Assembly (NCBI RefSeq): GCF_019890675.1
Contig: NZ_JAIOAA010000008.1
Span: 124,001 to 188,000, forward strand
Direction: 5' to 3'
DNA: 64,000 nt
Source of the DNA: Micromonospora sp. PLK6-60
GTDB taxonomy: Bacteria; Actinomycetota; Actinomycetes; Mycobacteriales; Micromonosporaceae
Notes under the pieces: model-generated
Told to the model about the DNA's origin: nothing
Databases searched by the model: none
What the model saw: only the letters and a program-made list of their open reading frames with translations
Made by a program: the position numbers and the translations under genes
In this document: piece by piece, positions 16,651 to 24,234 of the stretch
Numbering within the stretch: position 1 is the stretch's first letter
How the letters are laid out: each line of letters begins with the position of its first letter

Positions 16651-16880
16651 TCGCCGGCCGCCCCGTCGCCGGACGCCAGCGCTCGCCCCGCCCCGCCGCC
16701 GGACGCCAGCGCTCGCCCCGCCCTGCCGCCGGACGCCCGCGCTCACCCACCCTGCCGCGGCGCCGGACGCCCGCGCTCGCCCCACCCTGCCGCCGGCCGC
16801 CCGCGCTCACCCACCCTGCCGCGGCGCCGGGCGCCCGCGCTCGCCCCACCCTGCCGCGGCGCCGGGCGCCCGCGAGCGGC
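16651..16880. repeat. GC-rich degenerate tandem repeat between DUF4192 gene and fdhD
   Basis: About seven imperfect copies of a 30-36 bp unit with the core CGGACGCCCGCGCTCGCCCC fill the space between two convergent genes. Copies alternate CTCGCCCC and CTCACCCA and also carry a CTGCCGCGGCGCC block. No coding sequence is supported here despite open frames on several strands. Confidence 0.8.
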
Positions 16881-16886
16881 CCGGGA

Positions 16887-17747
16887 TCAGCCGGCGTCGG
16901 TGATCCGCTGGGCGCCGGTGTAGACGTTCATGGTCCGGCCGCGCAGGAAACCGACCAGGGTCATGCCCGCCTCGACGGCCAGGTCCGCGGCGAGGGTGCT
17001 GGGGGCGGAGACGGCCGCCAGCAGGGGTACGCCGGCCATCCAGGCCTTCTGGGTCAGCTCGAAGCTCGCCCGGCCGGACACCAGCAGCAGGTGCCCGGCC
17101 AGCGGCAGCCGATGCTGGCGGGCCGCCCAGCCCACCACCTTGTCCACCGCATTGTGCCGGCCGACGTCCTCGCGGAGCACCACCAGTTCGCCGCCGGCGG
17201 TGAACAGGCCGGCGGCGTGCAGCCCGCCGGTGCGGTCGAAGGCCCGCTGCGCGGCCCGCAGCTTGTCGGGCAGCCCGGCGACGACCTCCGCCGGCACGGC
17301 CAGCGGGTCGTCGGCGACCGGGAAGAGTGACCGGGTCCGGACCGCGTCGATGCTCGCCTTGCCGCAGACCCCGCACGAGCTGGTGGTGTAGAAGTTCCGG
17401 GACGGGTCCGTGGTCGGCTCCGGCACGTCCGGCCCCAGCACCACGTCCACCACGTTGTACGTGTTCGGGGTCTCCGCGCCGGCGCAGAGCTGGGCGGTCC
17501 GCACGTCCTCGGCCGAGCGGATCAACCCCTCGGTGAGCAGGAACCCGATCGCCAGGTCGATGTCATCGCCCGGAGTCCGCATGGTGACCGCCAGCGGTCG
17601 CCGCCGCCCGGGGCCGGCCGGGCCGACCCGGATCTCCAGCGGTTCCTCGACCGCCATGCTGTCCGGCCGGCGGACCGACCCGCGGCCCTCCGCCGCCGCG
17701 TCCAGGTCGATCCGGAGCACGCCACGTCGATCGGTCGCCCGTCCCAT
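16887..17747 (-). CDS. fdhD: Formate dehydrogenase accessory sulfurtransferase FdhD
   Basis: 286 aa. FdhD carries sulfur from a cysteine desulfurase to the Mo-bisMGD cofactor of formate dehydrogenase. The persulfide-bearing loop is visible as TSSCGVCGKAS; other family blocks are EEPLEIRV, GDDIDLAIGFLLTEGLI, FDRTGGLHAAGLF, EDVGRHNAVDKVVGWA and SGRASFELTQKAWMAGVPLLAAVSAPSTLA. Start ATG 17747 has GGGGAGG eight bases upstream; an in-frame GTG at 17786 lacks one. It is transcribed away from mobA across a 616-base spacer. No formate dehydrogenase gene is in the window. Confidence 0.94.
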   Translation of the reverse strand: MGRATDRRGVLRIDLDAAAEGRGSVRRPDSMAVEEPLEIRVGPAGPGRRRPLAVTMRTPGDDIDLAIGFLLTEGLIRSAEDVRTAQLCAGAETPNTYNVVDVVLGPDVPEPTTDPSRNFYTTSSCGVCGKASIDAVRTRSLFPVADDPLAVPAEVVAGLPDKLRAAQRAFDRTGGLHAAGLFTAGGELVVLREDVGRHNAVDKVVGWAARQHRLPLAGHLLLVSGRASFELTQKAWMAGVPLLAAVSAPSTLAADLAVEAGMTLVGFLRGRTMNVYTGAQRITDAG

Positions 17748-17954
17748 CCCGTCATCCTCCCCCGCCCGGCCAGCCGCCACACCCACCGGCGCTCGACGGT
17801 GCCCGCGATCACCCGCCCACCCGGTCGGCCCGTGGCGCGGCGCCCGTCGGCCCCAGCGTGCGGTGGCCCGCCCTGCTAGCGCCCTCGCCCGGTGGTGTCG
17901 GAGGACCGCCCCGGCCGGCCGCGCCCGCCGCCGGTAGGTAGGTGTGTTCGCGCC

Positions 17955-18098
17955 CTACCAACTTGATGTCGTAAACGAATCACCCGCCGGTAAAGGCGGT
18001 CGGCCGCGCACATAGAAGGCGAGGTCAGGCCGGTGGGAACAATCCTCTGTCGGCCGGGCCGCCCGGCCTTTGATTCGTTTACGACATCAAGTTCGTAG
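17955..18098. repeat. 144-bp element bounded by long inverted repeats
   Basis: Arms 17960-17982 and 18071-18093 are perfectly complementary over 23 bases; with one mismatch (17959/18094) they extend to 17955-17982 and 18071-18098, 28 bp. The centre, 17983-18070, is 88 bases. Each arm, read outward from the centre, runs TGATTCGTTTACGACATCAA followed by a GTAG sequence, so the two arms are identical sites facing opposite directions, one toward fdhD and one toward mobA. It could be a pair of divergently oriented promoter/operator sites, a structured RNA, or a small palindromic insertion. No target-site duplication is evident. Confidence 0.8.
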
Positions 18099-18351
18099 CC
18101 TGCCGGGAGCACCCCCGACCCTCGGGACGGGCGGGGCATGCGCCAGGCGGCAACGGACCGGCACGCCGGTCCCGGAGCGTCCGGCCAGGGCCGCTGTCCG
18201 GCCAGGGCCGCCGTCCGGCCCACGGAGCGTTCCGACCAGCCGGCCGACCAGCAGAGCCGCGGCCGAGCGCGGCGGCTGGGCTACCGGGGCGGCCGACCGA
18301 GCGGCGTGGCCTACCGAGCGGGGTGGTCGGGCGAGCGGGCCGGACGCGGCC

Positions 18352-18357
18352 TAACGT
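18352..18357 (+). promoter_or_regulatory. -10 element of mobA
   Basis: TAACGT, six bases before ATG 18364, no ribosome binding site between. It implies a leaderless mobA mRNA starting some 250 bases downstream of the 17955-18098 element. Confidence 0.55.
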
Positions 18358-18363
18358 GACGGG

Positions 18364-19080
18364 ATGGAGGCGTACGCGGCGGTCGTGCTCGCCGGTGGCG
18401 CGGCCCGGCGGATGGGTGGGGTGGACAAGCCCGCGCGGCCGGTCGGTGGCCGGCCGATGCGCGACCGGGTGCTGGACGCGGTCGCCGACGCCACGCCCCG
18501 GATCCTGGTCGGCCCACCCGGCCCGGTGCCGCCGGACGTGTGGGTGACCCGGGAGGAGCCGCCCGGCGGCGGACCGGTCGCCGCCGTGGCCGCCGGGCTG
18601 GCCCTGCTGCCACCCACCACCGCCACCGTGGCCCTGCTCGCGGCCGACCTGCCGCTGCTAACCCGCGACGCGGTCGGTGAGCTACGGCGCCGCCTGGCCG
18701 CCGCACCGCCCCGTGCAGCCCACCGCCCCGACGCGGCCCACGCCGACGCGGCCCACGTGCCCGCCGACAGGGCACACCGCCCCGAAGCGGCCCACGAGCC
18801 CGCCTACGGGGCCCGCCATGCCGGCCCGGACGGGGTCTGCTTCGTCGACGGGGACGGGCGCCGGCAGACGCTCTGCGGGGTCTGGCGGGTGGGCCCGCTG
18901 CGGGCCGCGCTCGCCGAGCTGACCGCCCGGCGGGGCGGTACCGCGCACGGTGCCCCGCTGCGGCAGCTGCTCGGCGGGCTCACCGTGCGGGAGGTCGTCT
19001 GGTCCGGTGCGGGGCCGCCGCCCTGGTTCGACTGCGACACTGACTCGGACGTACGCCTCGCACAGGAGTGGACGCGATGA
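18364..19080 (+). CDS. mobA: Molybdenum cofactor guanylyltransferase MobA, with His-rich insert
   Basis: 238 aa. MobA transfers GMP from GTP to molybdopterin-Mo, giving the MGD form used by formate dehydrogenase and relatives. The N-terminal nucleotide loop is VLAGGAARRMGGVDKP (family LAGGxSxRMGxxK); LLAADLPLLT is the metal-binding DxP motif. Unusually, residues about 116-160 hold an alanine/histidine-rich insert with repeated AAH units (AAHRPDAAHADAAH...), replacing a variable surface loop. Start ATG 18364 matches a leaderless promoter. Its stop overlaps the next ATG (ATGA). Confidence 0.88.
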   Translation: MEAYAAVVLAGGAARRMGGVDKPARPVGGRPMRDRVLDAVADATPRILVGPPGPVPPDVWVTREEPPGGGPVAAVAAGLALLPPTTATVALLAADLPLLTRDAVGELRRRLAAAPPRAAHRPDAAHADAAHVPADRAHRPEAAHEPAYGARHAGPDGVCFVDGDGRRQTLCGVWRVGPLRAALAELTARRGGTAHGAPLRQLLGGLTVREVVWSGAGPPPWFDCDTDSDVRLAQEWTR

Positions 19081-19331
19081 CGGTGATGGACGACTGGGTG
19101 ACGGCGGCCTGCGCCGAGCTTGGCCTCGACCCGGCGGAGGTGTCGGTGCCCACCGTGCTCGACCTGGCCCGGGACGTCGCCCACCAGGTGTTGCGCCCGG
19201 GTGCCCCGGTCAGCGCGTACCTGCTCGGGGTGGCGGTCGGGCGCGGCGCCGACCCGGCGGTCGCCGCCGCCCGGCTCAGCGACCTGGCCGCGACCTGGCC
19301 GGTCGAACTCGGCTCGGACCGCCCCGCCTGA
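19077..19331 (+). CDS. DUF6457 small protein coupled to mobA
   Basis: 84 aa. Starting MTVMDDWVTAACAELGLDP, it is a small helical protein with VLDLARDVAHQVLRPGAPVSAYLLGVAVG in the middle, matching the DUF6457 family that in actinobacteria is regularly found directly after mobA. ATG 19077 overlaps the mobA stop (ATGA); GTG 19068 is a weaker in-frame option. A role in MGD synthesis is guilt by association only. Confidence 0.8.
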   Translation: MTVMDDWVTAACAELGLDPAEVSVPTVLDLARDVAHQVLRPGAPVSAYLLGVAVGRGADPAVAAARLSDLAATWPVELGSDRPA

Positions 19332-19415
19332 GCCGGCCGCCGGGGTCGCCCCGGTCGGGGCTGGTTGGCGATCTCGACGGCGTGGGTAGGGTGACTCTGA
19401 CGGACGGAGGCGATC

Positions 19416-20522
19416 ATGACGGCAGACCACCCCTCGGCGCCGCCCGCCGCTCCGGCGGGCACCCCACCGGAGCCGCACGAGTCGATCCTGCTGGACGAGC
19501 CGAGCACGGCCGACCTGCGGGCGAAGGTCACCGAGGCGTGGCGGGAGTTCGCCCGGTCGCTGGCCGAGCAGCTGCGCGAGCTGCCCGCCGGGGCGCACCT
19601 CGAGTTGACCCTCGACCCGACCGCCTCCGGCACCGGCGACGCCGTCTACTCGACCAGCGTGGACGTCGGTGAGCAGGGCCGGCTCTCCGCCCGCGCGGTC
19701 GGCAACGCGACCCTGCCGGCGGGTTACCGGCTGGACCGGGCCGCCGTGGCCGACATGATCGCGCTCGGCTGGTCCCCGCCCGGCGTGGTTCCCGGCTCCG
19801 GCGAGGACTTCGGCCTGGACTGCTCGGTCGCGGAGGTCGGCCGGCTCGCGCCGGTGCTCACCCGTACCCTGCGGGACGTCTACGGGGCCCCGCACCCGGC
19901 CTTCCTGGTCTATCTGGTCCACGACGGGCAGGGGGAGTCGCTGCCGCTGCGACCGTTGGGCACCGCCCGCAGCGAGTTCGGCCCGGACCGGGACGTGGAG
20001 GCCGACCTGGACGAGGCGCTGGCCGCCGCGGCGAGCGCCAAGGAGGTCGACACCGAGGTGCTCGATCTGGCCGAGCGGGTGCGTACCGTCGTCTCCACGA
20101 TGTTGAAGTCGAAGTCCGACCAGATCCAGGTCGACTCGGACGGCGACATCAACATCCGGGCCGGCTCGGCGATGGTCTTCGTCCGGGTCCGGGACAACCC
20201 GCCGCTGGTGGACGTCTTCTCCCCGGTGCTGACCGAGGTCGAGCCGACCGAGCGGCTGTACGTGAAGCTCTCCGAGCTGACCAACCGGATGCCGATCGGC
20301 CGGCTCTACTGCGCCGACGACACCGTGTGGGCCTCGATCCCGGTCTTCGGCCGCAACTTCCAGGCCACCCACCTGATGCTCGCCGTGCAGGTGATGACCG
20401 GGCTGGCCGACGAGCTGGACGACCGGCTGCACGGCGAGTTCGGCGGCAAGCGCTTCTTCGGCGAGGGGGACAAGCCGGCCCGGGCCATCGAGGGGGAGCA
20501 CCGCACCGGCATGTACCTCTGA
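19416..20522 (+). CDS. YbjN/TY-Chap-like putative peptide-binding chaperone
   Basis: 368 aa with two regions. Residues 30-190 hold a tyrosine- and glycine-rich domain ending APHPAFLVYLVHDG; residues 205-355 (VRTVVSTMLKSKSDQIQVDSDGDINIRAGSAMVFVRVRDNPPLVDVFSPVLTEVE...LYCADDTVWASIPVFG) form an alpha/beta domain like YbjN and type III secretion chaperones. Actinobacterial proteins of this shape have been grouped as TY-Chap peptide-binding chaperones, often linked to conflict systems, but no effector gene is adjacent. ATG 19416 follows GGACGGAGG. Assignment to the family is moderate. Confidence 0.66.
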   Translation: MTADHPSAPPAAPAGTPPEPHESILLDEPSTADLRAKVTEAWREFARSLAEQLRELPAGAHLELTLDPTASGTGDAVYSTSVDVGEQGRLSARAVGNATLPAGYRLDRAAVADMIALGWSPPGVVPGSGEDFGLDCSVAEVGRLAPVLTRTLRDVYGAPHPAFLVYLVHDGQGESLPLRPLGTARSEFGPDRDVEADLDEALAAAASAKEVDTEVLDLAERVRTVVSTMLKSKSDQIQVDSDGDINIRAGSAMVFVRVRDNPPLVDVFSPVLTEVEPTERLYVKLSELTNRMPIGRLYCADDTVWASIPVFGRNFQATHLMLAVQVMTGLADELDDRLHGEFGGKRFFGEGDKPARAIEGEHRTGMYL

Positions 20523-20534
20523 GCCACCGTCGGC

Positions 20535-21491
20535 TCAGCCCACGTCGAGCAGGGTCTTGCCGACCGTGGCGCGGGCCTCCATGGCGGCGTGCGCGTCCGC
20601 CGCGCGCTCCAGCGGGAACCGCTGGCCGATGAGCGGCCGCAGCCGGCCGGCCGCGCCGTCCGCCAGGGCCTGCCGGGTGTACGCCCGCAGCTGCTCGGGG
20701 GTCGGGGCGGGGCGCACCAGCGTCACGCCCCGCCGCTGTGCGTCCGCCGCGTCGATCGCCGCCCAGGCACCGCTGGCCAGCCCGTAGCTGATCATGCGCC
20801 CGCCGGCGTCCAGCAGCTCGTACGCCGAGCGGGCCGGCCCGCCGCCGACCCCGTCGAAGACGACGTCCACCGCGCCGACGGCGTCGCGTACCCGGTCCGT
20901 CCAGTCCGGCGCGGTGTAGTCCACCGCCACCTCCGCGCCGAGCCCGGGCAGCAGGGCCACCTTCCGGGCCCCGCCCGCGGCGGCGACCACCCGGGCGCCG
21001 GCCCGCGCGGCGAGCCGGACGAGCAGGCTGCCCACCCCGCCGGCGGCGGCCTCGACCAGCACCCGCTCGCCGGGGCGCGGTGCGGCGGCGTCAACCAGCA
21101 TGGTCGCGGTCCGGCCGTCGGCGAGCAGCGCCACCGCCTGGTCGAGGGCGAGCCCGTCCGGCACCTCGAAGAGCGCCTCCCGGTCCACCGCGACCCGCTC
21201 GGCGTACCCGCCGCTGCCGCCGGTGCCGGTGACCACCCGCCGGCCGACCAGCTCCGGGTCGACGCCCGGGCCGACCGCCGTGACCACCCCGCCGACCCCG
21301 TTGCCGGGGATCGTCGGCAGCGGCCCGCGGAACGGTCCGAAGCCGGTGGCCCGGAACATCGTCTCGACGAAGGTGAGGTTGGCGTGGGCCACCTCGACCA
21401 GCACCTGCCCCGGGCCGGGCGCCGGGTCCGGTGCCGGGCCCGGCACCAGCACCTCCGGCCCACCGAACTCCCGCAGCCACACCGCGCGCAC
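20535..21491 (-). CDS. Zinc-binding-dehydrogenase/quinone oxidoreductase family protein
   Basis: 318 aa medium-chain dehydrogenase/reductase. The GroES-like N-domain contains NLTFVETMFRATGFGPFRGPLPTIPGNGVGGVVTAVGPGV; the Rossmann loop is VLVEAAAGGVGSLLVRLAARAGARVVA (AxGGVG). There are no zinc-ligand cysteines, so it is a zinc-independent quinone-oxidoreductase type using NAD(P)H. The C-terminal segment RFPLERAADAHAAMEARATVGKTLLDV is typical. GTG 21491 with GGGGAGG five bases upstream is preferred over an upstream extension that is only Arg/Gly-rich. Substrate unknown. Confidence 0.87.
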   Translation of the reverse strand: MRAVWLREFGGPEVLVPGPAPDPAPGPGQVLVEVAHANLTFVETMFRATGFGPFRGPLPTIPGNGVGGVVTAVGPGVDPELVGRRVVTGTGGSGGYAERVAVDREALFEVPDGLALDQAVALLADGRTATMLVDAAAPRPGERVLVEAAAGGVGSLLVRLAARAGARVVAAAGGARKVALLPGLGAEVAVDYTAPDWTDRVRDAVGAVDVVFDGVGGGPARSAYELLDAGGRMISYGLASGAWAAIDAADAQRRGVTLVRPAPTPEQLRAYTRQALADGAAGRLRPLIGQRFPLERAADAHAAMEARATVGKTLLDVG

Positions 21492-21573
21492 GGCACCTCC
21501 CCGCTCGTCCCTGCCCCGCCCGTCCCGCTCGTCCCGTCGAGTCAACGACATGAAGCGAGGTTGAGGTCAAGGA

Positions 21574-22032
21574 TCAACCGGTGGATGGGCCGACGCCGGG
21601 GGACTCCACCAGCCGGGAGAGCACGATGGTGCTGCGGGTGGAGGTGACGAACCCCTCGGCGCGGAGCCGCTCCAGGGCCTCCTCGAGGTGCGCGATGTCG
21701 GCGGCCCGCAGGTGCACCAGGGCGTCCGCCTCGCCGGAGACGGTGTACGCGCCGACGACCTCGGGGTGCCGGCGGGCGGCGGCCCCGATCTGCGCCGGGG
21801 TGGTCCGGCCGGCGCAGAACAGCTCGACGAACGCCTCGGTGGTCCAGCCGACGGCGGCCGGGTCGACCACCGCGGTGAAGCCCCGGATGACCCCGGTGGA
21901 TCGGAGCCGGTCGACCCGTCGCTTGACGGCCGGGGCGGAGAGTGACACCCGGGTGCCGATGTCCGCGTACGAGGCGCGGGCGTCGGCCACCAGTAACGCA
22001 ATGATTCGCTGGTCTACCGTGTCGATCTGCAA
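21574..22032 (-). CDS. Lrp/AsnC family transcriptional regulator
   Basis: 152 aa. N-terminal winged helix-turn-helix (DTVDQRIIALLVADARASYADIGTRVSLSAPAVKRRVDRLRSTGVIRGF) followed by a RAM effector-binding domain (GAYTVSGEADALVHLRAADIAHLEEALERL). These proteins sense amino acids. It is divergent from the dimethylargininase gene with 68 bases between starts, so that gene is the likely target. TTG 22032 is preceded by GAGGCGGA; TTG 22053 is an in-frame alternative adding seven residues. Confidence 0.9.
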   Translation of the reverse strand: MQIDTVDQRIIALLVADARASYADIGTRVSLSAPAVKRRVDRLRSTGVIRGFTAVVDPAAVGWTTEAFVELFCAGRTTPAQIGAAARRHPEVVGAYTVSGEADALVHLRAADIAHLEEALERLRAEGFVTSTRSTIVLSRLVESPGVGPSTG

Positions 22033-22086
22033 CGTTCCGCCTCTGGCAAGCAATGGTTGTGGCTGTTACCAAAGTTCTACGCTACC

Positions 22087-22092
22087 TACTCT
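22087..22092 (+). promoter_or_regulatory. -10 element of the dimethylargininase gene
   Basis: TACTCT ends eight bases before GTG 22101, which is why I prefer that start to GTG 22095. An overlapping TACGCT at 22078 is an alternative box. The whole 68-base Lrp/dimethylargininase intergenic space must contain both divergent promoters. Confidence 0.4.
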
Positions 22093-22100
22093 TGGTGACC

Positions 22101-22925
22101 GTGAACCAGCAGCGAGTCCCGCGAAAGCGGACATATCTCATGTGCTCGCCCGAGCACTTCGCCGTCGAGTACGCGATCAACCCGTGGATGGACGTCACCA
22201 CGCCCGTCGACGCGGAACTGGCGGTCAAGCAGTGGGACCGGCTGCGCGAGACGCTCGTCGGTCTCGGCCACGAGGTGCACCTGCTGGACCCGGAACCGGG
22301 GCTGCCGGACATGGTCTTCGCGGCCAACGGCGCGTTCGTGGTGGACGGCCACGTCTACGGCGCCCGGTTCAAGCACGAGCAGCGGGCCGCCGAGGCCGCC
22401 GCGCACCGGGCGTTCTACGAGGAGCGGGGCTGGCGGTTCATCGCCCCGAACGAGACGAACGAGGGCGAGGGGGACTTCGCGTACCTGCCGGACGCCCACG
22501 GCGGGCTCGTCCTCGCCGGGCACGGCTTCCGTACCGAGCTGCCGGCGCACGCCGAGGCGCAGGAGGCGCTCGGCCGCCCGGTGGTCTCGCTGCGCCTGGT
22601 CGACCCGCGGTTCTACCACCTGGACGTGGCGCTGGCCTCGATCGACGACGAGAACGTCGTGTACTACCCGGGCGCCTTCTCCGCGGCCAGCCAGCGGGTG
22701 CTGGGCCAGCTCTTCCCGGACGCGGTGATCGCCGACGACGAGGACGCGCTGGCCTTCGGGCTGAACCTGGTAAGCGACGGCCTGAACGTGGTGCTGAACA
22801 GCGAGGCGAGCCGGCTGGCCGGCAAGCTCAAGAACGCCGGTTACCACCCGGTCCCGGTGGAGCTGGCCGAGCTGAAGAAGGGCGGCGGCAGCGTGAAGTG
22901 CTGCATCGCCGAGCTGCGCCCCTGA
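22101..22925 (+). CDS. ddaH: Dimethylargininase (N(G),N(G)-dimethylarginine dimethylaminohydrolase family)
   Basis: 274 aa amidinotransferase-fold enzyme. Such enzymes hydrolyse methylated arginine to citrulline and methylamines. Visible active-site blocks are PDMVFAANGAF (substrate Asp region), NEGEGDFAY, RFYHLDVALASID with the catalytic His, and the C-terminal GGGSVKCC with the nucleophilic Cys. Homologues acting as arginine or ornithine-type hydrolases exist, so exact substrate is uncertain. Divergent from an Lrp regulator. A GC-rich hairpin (22934-22958) lies nine bases after the stop. Confidence 0.85.
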   Translation: MNQQRVPRKRTYLMCSPEHFAVEYAINPWMDVTTPVDAELAVKQWDRLRETLVGLGHEVHLLDPEPGLPDMVFAANGAFVVDGHVYGARFKHEQRAAEAAAHRAFYEERGWRFIAPNETNEGEGDFAYLPDAHGGLVLAGHGFRTELPAHAEAQEALGRPVVSLRLVDPRFYHLDVALASIDDENVVYYPGAFSAASQRVLGQLFPDAVIADDEDALAFGLNLVSDGLNVVLNSEASRLAGKLKNAGYHPVPVELAELKKGGGSVKCCIAELRP

Positions 22926-22933
22926 CGGTGCCG

Positions 22934-22958
22934 GCGCGGCGGCGGACCGCCGCCGCGC
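22934..22958. terminator. GC hairpin between convergent ddaH and lipoprotein genes
   Basis: Arms 22934-22945 and 22947-22958 are perfect complements (GCGCGGCGGCGG), giving at least a 10-bp stem once a minimal loop is allowed. It fills the 33-base gap and could end transcripts from both sides; no T-tract. Confidence 0.6.
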
Positions 22959-24155
22959 TCAGCCCTGCGTCGAGAGCTCGGTGACCAGGACGTTCGACAG
23001 CAGCTGGCCGTCCGGCTCGACCCGGCGCAGGTACCACTTCTGCTGCGGGGTACGCGGCTGGTTGAACTGCCAGGGCCCGCGCGGGCTGTCGATCTGGCCG
23101 ATCTTGCCCATGGCCAGGTTGACCTGCTGCGCGGTGGGGGACGCGCCGGCCAGCCGGATCGCCTTGTCCAACACCTGCGCCGCGTCGTACGAGGCCATCG
23201 CGTACGTGGTCGGCGAGGCGTTGTAGGTCTTGCGGTACGCCGAGGCGAAGACCCGGTTCGGGGTGTTGTTGAGATCGGCGGAGTAGTTCAACGCCGTCTC
23301 GACCCGGGCGACCTCCTGGGGCTTCACGTCGTCGAGCACGGTGCCCTCGGTGAGGAAGCCCGGCGCGAAGACCCTCCCCCGGTAGCCGGCCTGGTGCAGC
23401 TGCTTGAGGAACTCGACTGCCGCCGGCCCGGCGAAGTGGCAGAAGACGCCGCTCGGGTTGCGGTTGAGCAGGGCCTGGATGTCCTGGGCGTACGCGGTCC
23501 GGCTCGGGTTGGGCGCGTCGGTCGTCCAGATCGGCGCCCCGGCCAGCCGGGGGTCGGTGGCCCCGAAGCCCCGGCGGAAGCCCTCCACCACGTCCCGGCC
23601 GCCCAGGCCCTGGGGCGCGATGATGGCGATCCGGTCGCGGGCCGGCAGCTGCTGGCGCAGGTACTCGCCGAGCGCCCGGCCCGGCTCGTCCAGCACGTAC
23701 GAGGTCCGCCAGATGTAGACCACGCTCTGCAGGCTGGTGGGCGAGGCGTTCGAGCCGACCAGCGGCACCCGGGCCCGTTCGACGGTGTCCCGGATGCCGG
23801 TCATCACGGCGGAGCCGACCACCCCGGTCAGCGCCAGCACGCCCTCCTTCAGCAGGCCGTCCACCGCGGCCTTGCCGCTCTTGGCGCTGTCTCCCTCGTC
23901 GGCGGTGAGCAGGGTGACCGGGTGGCCGCCGAGCTGCTGGTCGTTGAGGCTGAGGAAGAGCTGGAAGCCGTTGAGGATCTCGTCGCCGATGGCCTTGTAC
24001 GCCCCGGTCTGCGGTGCCACGAGTCCGATCTTGACGGGACTGCCGGGTGTGCTGGTGGTGCCGGTGTCGTCGTCGGCGCCGCACCCCGCGGCCAGGCCGG
24101 TCGTACCGAGTGCGGCCAGCAGTTGGAGGGCCCGCCTGCGGTTCATCTGCGACAC
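22959..24155 (-). CDS. LivJ-type branched-chain-amino-acid ABC substrate-binding lipoprotein (orphan)
   Basis: 398 aa. A lipoprotein signal MNRRRALQLLAALGTTGLAAGC puts the lipidated Cys near residue 25, followed by a periplasmic-binding-protein type I fold: VKIGLVAPQTGAYKAIGDEILNGFQLFL, LTGVVGSAVMTGIRDTVERARVPLVGSNAS, YIWRTSY, FCHFAGPAAVEFLKQLHQAGY and YAMASYDAAQVLDKAIRLAG. No permease or ATPase gene is adjacent, so it is an orphan that either feeds a distant LivHMGF system or is a sensor. GTG 24155 has AAAGGA upstream; ATG 24146 is an alternative. Confidence 0.88.
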   Translation of the reverse strand: MSQMNRRRALQLLAALGTTGLAAGCGADDDTGTTSTPGSPVKIGLVAPQTGAYKAIGDEILNGFQLFLSLNDQQLGGHPVTLLTADEGDSAKSGKAAVDGLLKEGVLALTGVVGSAVMTGIRDTVERARVPLVGSNASPTSLQSVVYIWRTSYVLDEPGRALGEYLRQQLPARDRIAIIAPQGLGGRDVVEGFRRGFGATDPRLAGAPIWTTDAPNPSRTAYAQDIQALLNRNPSGVFCHFAGPAAVEFLKQLHQAGYRGRVFAPGFLTEGTVLDDVKPQEVARVETALNYSADLNNTPNRVFASAYRKTYNASPTTYAMASYDAAQVLDKAIRLAGASPTAQQVNLAMGKIGQIDSPRGPWQFNQPRTPQQKWYLRRVEPDGQLLSNVLVTELSTQG

Positions 24156-24234
24156 CGAGTTCCTTTCGGGAGCGTTGCAGGGCCGGTCACCGCCCCCTCG
24201 GCGTTCTACCTGGTTGGCGACGCTGCGTCAATGC

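Larger units (their letters stand above)
17748..18363. other. Long intergenic spacer between fdhD and mobA
   Basis: 616 bases with no convincing gene. It holds the inverted-repeat element at 17955-18098, short direct repeats of GTCCGGCCAGGGCCG near 18178-18210, and the mobA -10 box at 18352. A 73-codon open frame at 18138-18359 lacks a ribosome site and has no recognisable protein similarity, so I do not call it. Confidence 0.6.

Noticed and set aside
17955..18098. Molybdenum cofactor riboswitch
   Set aside because: Gene context is tempting, but the element is a symmetric pair of DNA-like sites rather than the multi-stem Moco aptamer, and mobA appears leaderless.
17955..18098. Complete IS element or MITE with target duplication
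   Set aside because: No transposase and no convincing direct repeats at the outer ends; kept only as one of several explanations.
18138..18359. 73-codon open frame ahead of mobA
   Set aside because: No ribosome site, overlaps the mobA -10 box, sequence is low-complexity.
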